In this document: in pieces, positions 53,666-63,135 of the stretch | Numbering within the stretch: the stretch's first letter is position 1 | How the letters are laid out: each line of letters starts with the position of its first letter | Assembly: GCA_024362935.1 (NCBI GenBank) | Contig: JANCRA010000007.1 | Span: 21,353,003-21,417,002, forward strand | Direction of reading: 5' to 3' | Source of the DNA: Setophaga petechia | Taxonomy: Eukaryota; Chordata; Aves; Passeriformes; Parulidae | Length of the DNA: 64,000 nucleotides | Notes under the pieces: model-generated | Told to the model about the DNA's origin: nothing | The model's database searches: none | Seen by the model: the letters and a program-made list of their open reading frames with translations, nothing else | Made by a program: the position numbers and the translations under genes

Positions 53666-56326
53666 GTGAGTAGAAGGAAAATGTAGGACATGAAGCAGAT
53701 TAAGTAGAAAAGATGAGGGAAGATAAATAGCATCTGTAAAAGATCAGAAAATGGACTCTGTGTTTTCCAAAGACCACAGCTTGCTTTCTAAGACAAGGAG
53801 TATCTTCCTGTTTACAAAATACAAACAGTGATCTTTTTTATCTTTTAAATAGGTTACTAATTAGGATTGCCAGTAGAAAGACCTTTCCCCAGCTTGGTGT
53901 AATATCCTGGAACTTGGCTGTTTTTTTGTACTGTAGACTGTGTTAATCTGAACTCTGATTTGTTTGCTGAGGTGCAGACAGTTTCCTCTTCCTTTGACTA
54001 GAAGACAAAGACCAGACCCTTCTCCCAGACCCTTTCCAAACCAATTCCAACCTCAGCCCTTTGATTTCTGTTTCCCTTTTATTCAACCCTTACCTTAATT
54101 TTTCCATGGAGCTATGGACATCACCTCTCAGCTATTGTCCCAAAAAAAATTTCTCCCAGCCCAGGTCTCTTGGTGGCCTCACATGGAAGAGCATTTTCCA
54201 GACTTACTCCTAATGTAACTTTCCTCTCTCAATTTTTTTTTTCTTCGCCCTTAGATCTTTTTCTTCACTTTTATTTGCAGAGCCATAGACAAGACTCTTT
54301 AACTTTTGGCCAGATGAAATATTTATCCCAGCCCAGGATTTCTGGCAGTCCTCATTTTGTTTTGAAGGCCCCATTTGAGCACTGCTCCCTATTGTAGCTC
54401 AACCCTAATTTCTTTCTTCTAAATTCTGACATTTTTAGTGAGCCAATGACAAAGCCATGAAGCAATTTAAAACATTTCTCCTAGCCAGATCTTTTGGCAG
54501 CCCTCACTTCTGTTTGTACTCCCTTTCCAGCCTCACTCCAAGGCAGCTGCATGGTTTGTCTTTCTCATCCTCTCAACCCTAATCCTAATCCTAATCCTGG
54601 GAAACTGTAATAGACAAGGCCTCTCAGTCACTGTCTGGAAGAAAGACTTTCCTTGTAGCCCCCAGTTTCCTCCAGCAGCCACTTTCCAGCCCACTGGAAC
54701 TTCAGCTCCTCACTTTATATTTTGCCTAATCCTAAATCTTTTGGGAAGCTGCACCAACATCCCCCAGACGTTGCTGACAGTAAGATTTCTCTCATTCCAT
54801 GTTTCTTGGTAGCTTTCACTTTCTTCACCATCTTTAAAAAAGGCCCAACTGTAAGGTGGTAATTATGTGAATAGTAACAATTAAACCTTAGCTCATTCCT
54901 GATGAGTGTCTTTATAAAACTGTATGCCATTTGGCCTGTCACAGATCCATTTGAAATGCATTACATTTGAAAACTGATGCCTTTAAATAGATAACTTCTC
55001 CAAAGCAGATAAACAGTTTCCATTTCTTCTTGTTTGCAGCTTTAAAGGTCAGATACAGAAGTTTTCCCTAAGATATTTGAACACTGCCTGCTTTCCTTAC
55101 CCTGGAATCCTATACATTCTTTCTCTATTGGCAAGAGTAACTTAGTGGAGCTACTATTCTAATTCTGTTCATGATGTTTATTCTGTCCTGTCACTTTGAG
55201 ATCACTACCCAAGGGATGATTCCAAATCACTAGAAAGCAGAACAATCTATTAATCACTACATTATGCTGGTAGTTTTTCCTTACTCCTTGGAGCAGAAGT
55301 ATTACCTGGTTGGGTAGAATGAGTCGGACATTGGTTTGCTTGTTGCAAATGGACAAGTTAGCATACACATCAGTCAATTTGCTAATGAGAATTTTGGGAG
55401 AACTATGGGAATTTAAATGTTTCATATTTGTGAGTTTAAATTTTATTTTGGATAGTTAAATGGTAACTTGCTACAGAAAGTGTTTTCCCACATTAACACT
55501 AGAAAATGGCTGACTTGGCAGGGCCTGTGCAGGCCTCAGCTCTTGCATTGGCCACCTGACAAATTTGTTGGCCTGGGAGGTTTTACAGAGTTTGGCTCAG
55601 TGGCCATACAACCTTGCACAACTTACATGGCTCTTCCCTGCTTTCTTCAGCCTCTTTACTACTTCCTTCAGTTCTTTCCCTTAACTTTCCTTCTGTATGT
55701 GTCCCAGCCATGCACTCAACCTGTCTGATTTTCTGAATGATATTTATAACTTCTTTAGAGTTATTGTTAATATCATAAAAGCAACAAACCATTTCAAAAG
55801 ATCCACAACCAAGATAATGTTCTACCAAAATACTATTTTAAATTGCATCTATAATGTAGGCTTGCTTTAGCTGGAGGAACTTCGTATGTTTCACAGATTT
55901 TTGTTTCAAATGTGAAACACATCTTGATATCTTTTGAATCTTAGTACTTAGGGCAAAATATCAGATTCTAAAAACAGGAATATCCCTAAGTGATCTTACA
56001 TGTAAACTAGCATTAAAAAGCCTACCAAGACTAGAGCTTTACTATGCAATATTGTAAATTCTTGTTCATCTGATACCTATTTTAACAGCATAACTCTGCA
56101 TTTTTTTCACACTTCAGCCACATCAACTTTTTACAGATTCTGGTTTTTGCCTTTATATTTTACTATAATTCATGTAAAGTTGATTGAATCTGTGTTTCAC
56201 TCTGGAATTTTAGACTTTGGAAGACACATCTGATAAGGCAAATGGTGCTTTTTTAAATGCAACAATCCAAATGCAACACCATGATTTATGTTAAATCTAT
56301 TACATTTAACAATTGACTTCTTGCAG
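53666..56326 (+). other. CPEB3: Intron, 2.7 kb, containing a minisatellite
   Basis: GTGAGT donor and TTGCAG acceptor. About a third of it is the diverged tandem repeat at 54001-54830, listed separately. The remainder is AT-rich without a recognised feature. Confidence 0.8.
54001..54830 (+). repeat. Diverged minisatellite, about 145-170 bp units
   Basis: Related anchor sequences recur at 54110 (GAGCTATGGACA), 54280 (GAGCCATAGACA), 54440 (GAGCCAATGACA), 54601 (GAAACTGTAATAGACA) and 54745 (GAAGCTGCACC), giving spacings of 170, 160, 161 and 144. A partial unit starts at 54001. A second shared block (CCCAGCCCAGG...TTGGCAGCCCTCA-like) recurs at about 54155, 54327, 54478, 54651 and 54799. Each unit is preceded by a CAACCCTAA-like string, which in one unit is expanded to three copies of CCTAAT. 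The strand is strongly pyrimidine-rich. Confidence 0.8.
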
Positions 56327-56508
56327 TTGAATTGGCAATGATTATGGACCGTTTATATGGAGGTGTCTGCTATGCTGGCATTGATACAGACCCAGAGCTG
56401 AAGTACCCCAAAGGTGCTGGCAGAGTGGCTTTCTCCAACCAGCAGAGCTATATTGCTGCTATCAGTGCTCGCTTTGTCCAGCTCCAACACAATGACATTG
56501 ATAAACGG
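56327..56508 (+). CDS. CPEB3: CPEB3 exon: body of RRM2, residues 245-305
   Basis: A 182-nt exon entering in phase 1 and leaving in phase 0 before GTAAGT. It encodes VELAMIMDRLYGGVCYAGID, TDPELKYPKGAGRVAFSNQQ, then SYIAAISARFVQLQHNDIDKR. RNP1 of RRM2 is KGAGRVAF (residues 273-280). QHNDIDKR favours CPEB3, since recalled CPEB2 and CPEB4 have QHGDIDKR and QHGEIDKR. The Met codons near the exon start could make an open frame look like a separate small gene from 56332 to 56598, but the upstream AG, the phase and the protein match show it is an internal exon read through its donor. Confidence 0.95.
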
Positions 56509-59396
56509 GTAAGTAAAACTGCATGGAGCACAATGCTGGTTACCAGACTGTACAGGTATTTAAAAAATCTTTATTGGAATTGTGTTGGAGAACATTAAGT
56601 TCTGTTCTTCAAATGACATTCGTCAATTTTTTTAATGCTTATTTAAGCATCTGAAGCAGAGTGAAAAAATACTTTAAACATCTTAAATAGCTGTTTAGTG
56701 CTAAACTCAGAAAATAGTTGAGTGTAAGCTTATTTGTCCTTGTTCTCTTTTGAATTCCATAAGTCAAATTCCATAGCATTTCCCAGATTCTTCCTCCTCC
56801 CTTAGATGTTTGCTCATTGTGCATCAGTGACTTTTAGTTTAGTGACTACTTGTGTAGCTTCTGACACTTTTGCTATTATTAGGCCATTTTCTGCCAGTAG
56901 TGTAGGTCCAGAGTTGAGGTCCTTAAAGCACAGGTTTATTGTAATTAAAATAGGTAATGCTGACCTCAAAAGTCTTCAGAATTATTTAACTAAAACCAAA
57001 TGCCAAGAGATACTTGATAGGCAGAAGGGTGAGAAATGAGTTTCTTTTTTTCAGTCCATATGAAATCCCTAAAGGGCTTTTCAAATATGGAGTGAAGTTA
57101 CAGGATTCACTGAAATTTGACCTGAACACATTAAAAGAAAGCATTACTTAGTTTCAAAAATTTGTTTTTTCTTTTAGACCTTTTGTCTTCACCTCTTGAT
57201 TACACATACAAACAACACACATGTTTTGAGGGCTCTGCATTTAGAATTATTCAAAAGGACACATGACATGGACTGCTGCTATGTATTTTTCTGATAGGGA
57301 TGGCTTGTTTTTTCCTCAATCCACTGACAGAAGTCAGTTTAACAGGTACTAGGTGTGTCTATTATGTGCATTATGCCTATAAATCTGCACAGCTGCAAAG
57401 TTCAAACTATTTTGACTTTGTCTTTACAAATCTGAATTGTACTTTTTGCCAGTTTCAAGGAGGTCATGGAGTTATAAGTCCTCGAGCAATTTGTGTACAG
57501 TGCTTTACACCATATTACACTAACTCACACAGGGCTATTCCTAAACATTTCTTGTCCGTTAGATTCTGAAAAATCTTACAGAGAGATTGAGAAGATTACT
57601 TTTGGAGTCTTAATCACACATTGAACCCTTTGAGATTTATATATTAGCCATATTAGTATATATATTAGCACTAGAGGGTACTTTCTAAGCTTTGGACTAA
57701 AGCCACAAAAGGTCACTAGCTAGTAATTTTTTTCATCAGTCTATTCTTTTTTTCATTTGGTGGACTGATAATTTAAGTTTATTTCGTTATTTTTTTTCCA
57801 TTTTAAAAATAAATTTATGCATGAGTTTGAAGAAGTATGAAGTCTCTTAATGAGTCCTTATATTTTAATCTAATAGATTCAAATCTCTGAACTACACAGC
57901 CAACTTTTTAAAATGCAAGAAAAGATGAGAGAGAGAGACAGAAAGAGACTCTCTTTGAGACCTTCACAATTCATGCTTGGGAAATTTGAGTAGGTGGGGA
58001 TCTAGAGCTGTGCTGGACATTAGACCTGCTTTCTTCCAATTTCATTTGAGACAGCACTGTTTTATTTTACATGATGCTTCTAATTTTAGTGCTGCGGCAT
58101 TTGATATGCAAAATGGCAGTCACTCAGACTTGTTCCATGCAATACTAGTAGCAGGGTGTAATTAAAAAAAATAGATTGGCAGCCCAAGCTGTTCCTTAGG
58201 CAAGAAATACAACTCACTATAGAAGCTTTACTTCAAAGGAGTAACATTTATTGAAGTGTGATCAGGATAAGCTGAAGTAAATTCAGCATAAAGCTTTTTT
58301 GGAGAATGTTTCTTGACTTTCAGCTTAACGTCTCATTCTATGTGTCTTTAAATCTCTGTGTATTTAAATATTGTTACTAGACTCAGGTTTTTCTCACAAT
58401 ATACAAATTGTGCTGAACTAGTAGTTGCACAGTTACAGCAAAATTATTTATAATAAATGTATACTTCAATTTTTCTATCTTTTCTAGTGCAGTTGACTGT
58501 ACTTAAACCACTTTATAAATAGCATCAGAGAGCCATAAGAATTAGACATGCATGAACTCGTGATTTCCCTGTAATGAATGAACACTCAATTTAAATGTGT
58601 AGGCACAATTCATAGGAACATATTCAAAGTCTGCAATACCATTATTGCAAGTGCCTAATCATGCATCAGTCCTGCTGTGTTTGGCACAAATGCTTTAAGA
58701 ACAAAAGGCATTCCAGCCCTAAGTTGTTTACAAATGAGTGTAGGACTAAAGTCAGCAGCTCTCCAGACTGTTTGTAATTGATGGCAAGGCCCTAGTTGAA
58801 ACTAAAATGAAGTTTTATTGCACCTCAAGAGCAAAAAATCTTTAGATAGTGATTTTGCCCACAAAATTGAGAGTATTTCATACAAGTGCATTTAATTTTG
58901 TTTAATTTGGATCTCTTATTAGTCTGGTCCTGCATTTTGCAAATCATGAAAAAATAAAGAGACCAAAAAAATATTCTGAGGAAAAAAAGCCTCTGAAACT
59001 CACTAGACCTCTGAAGTTTAGAAATATACTTTTGTTTAAGTTTTCTTCCTAAATGCTGCTCTCATGGCCTGCCCCTCTTGTTACTCTATTCCAATTCCTA
59101 GAGCTTGCTTAGTGGAAAATCCTTGGAGATTTTTACTGTACTTCCATCTTAGTACTTTCCCAGACCCAACTTTTCCAAGGAATATTGAATAGTTACAAAA
59201 GCACACCCATCTTCCTTGAGATTTTCTGACAGGTAAAGCACATGGTATGAAAATTTAACTACCAGCCTCTCGGATTAATCCTGCATCAGCTGAAACCCTT
59301 CAGTAGAGCCAGAAAGAATGAAAATATTGGGGTTTGTGTTGTTGCTTAGCAAAGCTATGAAACGTTCTTACAGTTGTTGTCTTGTCCCTGGTGCAG
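56509..59396 (+). other. CPEB3: Intron, 2.9 kb, last intron
   Basis: GTAAGT donor; acceptor GTGCAG after a mixed pyrimidine tract. A second AG lies 26 bases upstream (59370-59372 CAG). A (GA)n-rich stretch at 57927-57955 includes a short AAAGAG/CTCTTT hairpin. No gene recognised. Confidence 0.8.
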
Positions 59397-59624
59397 GTGG
59401 AAGTGAAGCCATACGTGCTGGATGATCAGATGTGTGACGAATGCCAGGGCACTCGCTGTGGTGGGAAATTTGCTCCGTTCTTTTGTGCCAACGTTACCTG
59501 CTTGCAGTATTACTGTGAATACTGCTGGGCCAGCATACACTCTCGTGCTGGGCGGGAGTTCCACAAACCACTGGTAAAGGAGGGAGGCGACCGGCCCCGC
59601 CACGTCCCGTTCCGCTGGAGCTGA
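59397..59624 (+). CDS. CPEB3: CPEB3 terminal coding exon: zinc-binding domain and stop
   Basis: Starts in phase 0 with VEVKPYVLDDQMCDECQGTR and ends RPRHVPFRWS before TGA at 59622-59624. The Cys/His ligands of the C-terminal ZZ-like zinc domain are all visible: C318, C321, C326, C335, C340, C345, C348, H353 and H361 (numbering of the visible part). This domain is required for full RNA binding in CPEB proteins and resembles protein-interaction zinc fingers (family knowledge). The RHVPFRWS end fits CPEB3, whereas recalled CPEB2 and CPEB4 end RQIHFRWN and RHISFRWN. The exon continues into the 3' UTR. G+C rises sharply around the stop (59575-59635), unlike the flanking intron and UTR. Confidence 0.96.
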   Translation: MEVKPYVLDDQMCDECQGTRCGGKFAPFFCANVTCLQYYCEYCWASIHSRAGREFHKPLVKEGGDRPRHVPFRWS

Positions 59625-59836
59625 ACCCCGGCCGCGACCAGCAAGAAGTACTGGAGTAAATAAAATTGAGTGAAAAGAGAGCGCTGCCTCAGGGCTTAGT
59701 GTTCTGGAAATCTGTGCATTCGTCCTCGACTTTAATGAAGATATGGGTCTTTTATTACTATTCTTATTATTTACAGTCACATTACTGAACTCAGTGTCCA
59801 GTATAATACAAACCGGCAGAGTGTAACTGTACTGAT

Positions 59837-59846
59837 TTTGCACTTT
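59837..59846 (+). promoter_or_regulatory. CPEB3: Overlapping miR-19 and miR-17/20 seed matches
   Basis: TTTGCACTTT contains TTTGCAC (miR-19 7mer-m8 target) and GCACTTT (miR-17/20/93/106 7mer-m8 target). They overlap by four bases, so the two could not be occupied together. Seed logic is from known microRNA sequences; activity is unproven. Confidence 0.4.
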
Positions 59847-60247
59847 GATTCACACAAACATCTGCTTGGTACCTTAATTTCCTACACAAGACTTGTCACT
59901 AGTGACATTATGTAGACTGCCATTCTCATCAGTCTTCACTGGGCTGATGCGTATGTGATGAAGATTTTTTTATTGTAATTATAATTATTTTTATTTTTAA
60001 ACTGGAGCATGCACTTATTTTCAGAAATTTAGACTTGCCCCTAGCAGATGACTTACCAAAGGTAATATTCACGAGTAGGTGGCAGATGTAGCAAAAACTT
60101 AAACAGATATTCAGCAATCATTAGTTTGGGTCATTTAGAATAGTAATAACCCTTAAAGAAAATAAGCCTTTAGTTGCTCTCGATTTTGACTTGTAAGGAT
60201 GATACCTCATAAGCTGGATCAGACTTTTTTCTTTTATTTTGCTGAGG

Positions 60248-60310
60248 GTTTTTTTTTGTTTGTTTGTTCTGTTTTGTTGGGTTTTTTTGTTTTGTTCTGT
60301 TAGGTCTTTT
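60248..60310 (+). repeat. U/GU-rich tract in the 3' UTR
   Basis: Runs of T broken by single G or GG and TTCTGT. In the transcript this is a U- and GU-rich low-complexity tract of the sort bound by CELF or ELAV-type proteins. Binding is inferred only from composition. Confidence 0.6.
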
Positions 60311-60330
60311 AGTGTTATGTAAATGTATGC

Positions 60331-60337
60331 TGCAATA
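60331..60337 (+). promoter_or_regulatory. CPEB3: miR-25/92 seed match 1 (7mer-A1)
   Basis: TGCAATA, complementary to the miR-25/32/92/363 seed. Further copies occur at 60526 and 61736, with longer matches at 60798 and 62512. Confidence 0.4.
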
Positions 60338-60528
60338 GCTTTTGCTGCTATTAAAATGGTATTACTAATACCATAATACTCTATTCAGGCTAGGGTATCA
60401 ATTAAAAATGAATATGTGATTAAAATAGTGATGGCTGCTGAAAGGAGATCAGTATAGCATACAGAAAAGCTTCCAAGGAAGGTCAATATTTTTTGACTGC
60501 ATGTTTACTTAATCAGGTTGCTGCATGC

Positions 60529-60534
60529 AATAAA
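60529..60534 (+). terminator. CPEB3: Possible proximal poly(A) signal
   Basis: AATAAA is followed at once by a TTTTAT CPE-like motif (60535-60540) and AT-rich sequence. Use would give a 0.9-kb 3' UTR. It overlaps a miR-25/92 seed match at 60526-60532. Confidence 0.3.
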
Positions 60535-60797
60535 TTTTATATATGTCTAATATAAAACCTGCCCACAATGCACAAATTATGAATCTACGTAGGCTACAAA
60601 ATGCTCAGTAACAAAAAAAAATTGATTACTGACTGGAGGAAGGCATGCCTCAGTAAATGTAATGCTTCTGAAATTAGGATCAGCCCATTACAGAATGACC
60701 TATATTACAACAAATATAAAAACTAGCTGTAGGATATTCTTAAAAAAAAAATTTGTGGATGGTAGATGAAGTACTTTGCGGTGCTCTGTTATATATC

Positions 60798-60804
60798 GTG
60801 CAAT
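60798..60804 (+). promoter_or_regulatory. CPEB3: miR-25/92 seed match (7mer-m8)
   Basis: GTGCAAT, complementary to seed positions 2-8 of miR-25/32/92. A miR-101-type GTACTGT follows at 60835-60841. Confidence 0.4.
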
Positions 60805-61081
60805 TTATTTTATATAGTAAAGTGATTATGTCTAGTACTGTGATCAAACTTAACTGTTAAAGCCTCTGTATCTGACATTAACACATTTTTGACAGTTCAT
60901 AACAGGTACATAAACAGAAATGAGCTCTTAGTTACAATCTCTTTCCTAATGCTTGCATCATTTACGTAGCTGCAGACCTTGTCCAGAAAACCAAAGAGCT
61001 CATGCTGGCTTACATACACTACAGATTAGATAGTCTGTCAAATACTAACCTAGGCACATTTAAGGAAGTTAGGAAACAAAG

Positions 61082-61089
61082 TGGTGCTA
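61082..61089 (+). promoter_or_regulatory. CPEB3: miR-29 8mer seed match
   Basis: TGGTGCTA is a full 8mer target for the miR-29 seed. A second TGGTGCT lies at 62131-62137. Function is unproven. Confidence 0.4.
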
Positions 61090-62016
61090 AAGAAATGTCT
61101 GCATACTAAAGTTACATGAGATGTCTGCTCTGTGGATGTGGCGTTATCTCTCTAATCCCTGGATGTATCCTGTGAAGCTTGAACACAATTAAGACCTGCT
61201 AACACAGTGGACATTTTTTTAGCATGAACTATGGGGCTGCAGATAGCATATAAATATAAACACACTTGGTATACTAATGATTGTGAGAATGTGTACACTA
61301 TTTTTTTTTCTTTTTCCTCCTTTGTTTTTGCAGTTCTGGGGACAATCTGACTGGATATGACACCGCATAGTAGATTTAAATGTTCTGGGTTTTGTTTGTT
61401 GTGATGTCCTTCTTTGTGTCTAATTTAGTAAGTTGGTTTTCCCGATGTTTAGTTGCAAGTATTGGCTTTGAAAGGATTTTTTCTGTTTTTGGAGAAAAAA
61501 AAAAGAAAAAATAGTTTTTTACTGGTTTAAAATGCTTATTATAATTATCCCTTTTGAAGTTACTTCTGGGCGGTTTTGTGATATTGCTTTTCCCAGCCCA
61601 GGTGTCTTTTCTGTTTTTTTTCATCTGTACAAGACATTTTGTTATGCACTACTTTTTGTATCTAGACAGTTTTCAACAGTTGGCTGATGATTTTTTTTAA
61701 AGAAAAAGGCATGCTTTCTGACTGACATGATCTTTTGCAATACCTCAATTTTGAAATATAGGAAAGAAAATGATATTTTCTAAGTAAGTTTATTCAGAAA
61801 AATATATATTAATTTAATTCTGCAAGAAAAATGATTTAACAGATGGGTAACTTTATTTTTTTCATGCTTATTTGAGTTTTTTTGAAAATGAAGAAGTTAG
61901 AGCTTTATAACTGTAATATTAAAGATCATAGCTAACCTACAGAAGTCTACCTAATTATGTGAAAGAAGTAAACCTTTTTGAAGAAATACCCCTCTTTCAT
62001 GTAGAAAAATACTCCC

Positions 62017-62044
62017 AGAGAGAAAGAGAGCGAGAGCGAGAGAA
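62017..62044 (+). repeat. (GA)n-rich run in the 3' UTR
   Basis: Imperfect GA repeat with GAAAGAGAGCGAGAGCGAGA at its centre. A simple-sequence tract, with no flanking element recognised. Confidence 0.8.
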
Positions 62045-62511
62045 GCTGGAAAATGTACAATATAGCATAATGTTGGATTAAATCTGAAGCAAAATCATCA
62101 TAAAGAACAGGTGTAAACACAAACTCCATTTGGTGCTGAAAGTTGTGAATAGAAGGTGAAAAAATATTTTCCCTTAATTTGTATATTTATAATCAAGTGT
62201 GATTATGCACGACTGACCAGAATTGTGAGAGTTCTTCTGTTTGTATTTTTTTAAAGAGAACTTTTTTTAGTTTATTAAATTATGACATGCTCCCTTTTGT
62301 TTTGTAAATGAATGTGCCCCTGAGTTGTTAATATGTTATATTAAAAGAGGGTCCTTCAAAAAAAGTTATTTTTTAAAATATGGAGTTCTGAACTGCAACT
62401 TGACTAAGAAGCCCCTGGGTACAACAGGTCCTATTGTGGCCTTTTCTGATGTGAGACTTGAACTAGTCGATTTTTTTGAAGGCTAACCTAACCTCGACTA
62501 TTTGTTGTTAT

Positions 62512-62519
62512 GTGCAATA
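62512..62519 (+). promoter_or_regulatory. CPEB3: miR-25/92 8mer seed match
   Basis: GTGCAATA is a full 8mer target for miR-25/32/92/363. A GTACTGT (miR-101 type) lies seven bases downstream at 62526-62532. miR-92 has been reported to repress mammalian CPEB3, which makes this the most credible microRNA site in the UTR. Confidence 0.5.
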
Positions 62520-62893
62520 CTGTTTGTACTGTTTGTATAAAAAAAAAGAAAAATGAAAAGAAAAAAGGCATAAATCTTTATTGCAGATTTATTTTCATTG
62601 CAGACTTTAGACATTGTGATTCACTAAAATCATTTTTCTACTGTCAAATATGTACCTTTTCTTCATGCTGGTATTTTTTCAATAGTAATGTAGCCTTTGT
62701 ACTGAGACAAATTTTCATTGTTATTTTTAGAAAGATTTTTTGCTAAGAAAAAAATTAAACATATTTACATATTTTTCATTTTTATTTCGTATTTTCTTTA
62801 AGGAGTGCTTTCTCAACCATTAATATAGTTGTTTCTGGGAGAGACTTTCATATCTGGTCAATGTCATTAATATTATTTTGTATTTTTACTTGG

Positions 62894-62899
62894 AATAAA
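62894..62899 (+). terminator. CPEB3: Candidate distal poly(A) signal with nearby CPE motifs
   Basis: AATAAA is flanked by TTTTAT motifs at 62780 and 62904 and followed by a long T-rich stretch (62925-62948) that would serve as the downstream element. This arrangement is typical of a cleavage site at about 62915. The hexamer at 63114 competes with it. Confidence 0.5.
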
Positions 62900-63113
62900 T
62901 TAATTTTATGATGCTGATTCTTTAAAAGTTTATTTTTTTCATTTTCAGTTATTTTTGAAGCTAAAATCTTTGTAATATTGTTACTAAAGTGTCTAGTTTT
63001 TTGAAATGCAAAGCTTTATGTATTAACTTGCTGATGTGGTTTACAATAGTGTGGCAATGATGAAAATGGTTGGTTATGTAAAGTGATTGGAAAATTGTAA
63101 CAAAGAATTGGGC

Positions 63114-63119
63114 AATAAA
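63114..63119 (+). terminator. CPEB3: Candidate terminal poly(A) signal
   Basis: AATAAAA sits in an A-rich context (AATTGGGCAATAAAATGACA) with T-rich sequence from 63150 to 63175 downstream. I use it to end the gene, but transcript ends would be needed to choose between it, 62894 and 63350. Confidence 0.5.
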
Positions 63120-63135
63120 ATGACAGAATGAAGCA

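Larger units (their letters stand above)
1..63135 (+). other. CPEB3: CPEB3 gene, 3' part (introns, nine coding exons, 3' UTR)
   Basis: Nine exons with GT-AG borders splice into a single 1143-nt frame, 380 codons plus stop, and the phases agree at every junction. The product is the C-terminal half of a CPEB2/3/4-type RNA-binding protein: a linker with alternatively spliced segments, RRM1 (about residues 123-212 of the visible part), RRM2 (about 230-305) and a Cys/His zinc-binding domain (318-361). CPEB3 is preferred over CPEB2 and CPEB4 because of the linker segment with FADIMWRNHF, the QLQHNDIDKR stretch and the RHVPFRWS terminus, compared from memory. Mammalian CPEB3 is about 700 residues, so roughly the N-terminal 45 percent (the low-complexity, prion-like half) lies upstream. 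CPEB3 binds U-rich 3' UTR elements and controls translation in neurons. The gene's 3' limit is set by the candidate poly(A) signal at 63114 and is uncertain by a few hundred bases. Confidence 0.9.
59625..63135 (+). other. CPEB3: CPEB3 3' UTR
   Basis: About 3.5 kb of AT- and T-rich sequence follows the stop. The end is placed just past the AATAAA at 63114. It contains CPE-like TTTTAT hexamers (59750, 59968, 59989, 60232, 60535, 62780, 62904), a U/GU-rich tract (60248-60310), a (GA)n run (62017-62044) and several microRNA seed matches. CPEB3 itself binds U-rich 3' UTR elements, so self-binding is possible but not shown. A very proximal AATAAA at 59659 lies only 35 nt past the stop and is unlikely to define the main end. 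Confidence 0.8.

Noticed and set aside
54578..54596. Interstitial telomere repeat
   Set aside because: The motif is CCTAAT, not CCCTAA, in only three copies, and it fits inside the minisatellite unit. It is not evidence of a chromosome fusion.
56332..56598. Apparent small gene starting MAMIMDRLYGG
   Set aside because: It is the RRM2 exon (56327-56508) read through its donor into the intron. The Met is internal.
59355..59843. 162-codon minus-strand frame opposite the terminal exon
   Set aside because: It is the antisense shadow of the conserved zinc-domain exon. The plus-strand frame carries all the Cys/His ligands.
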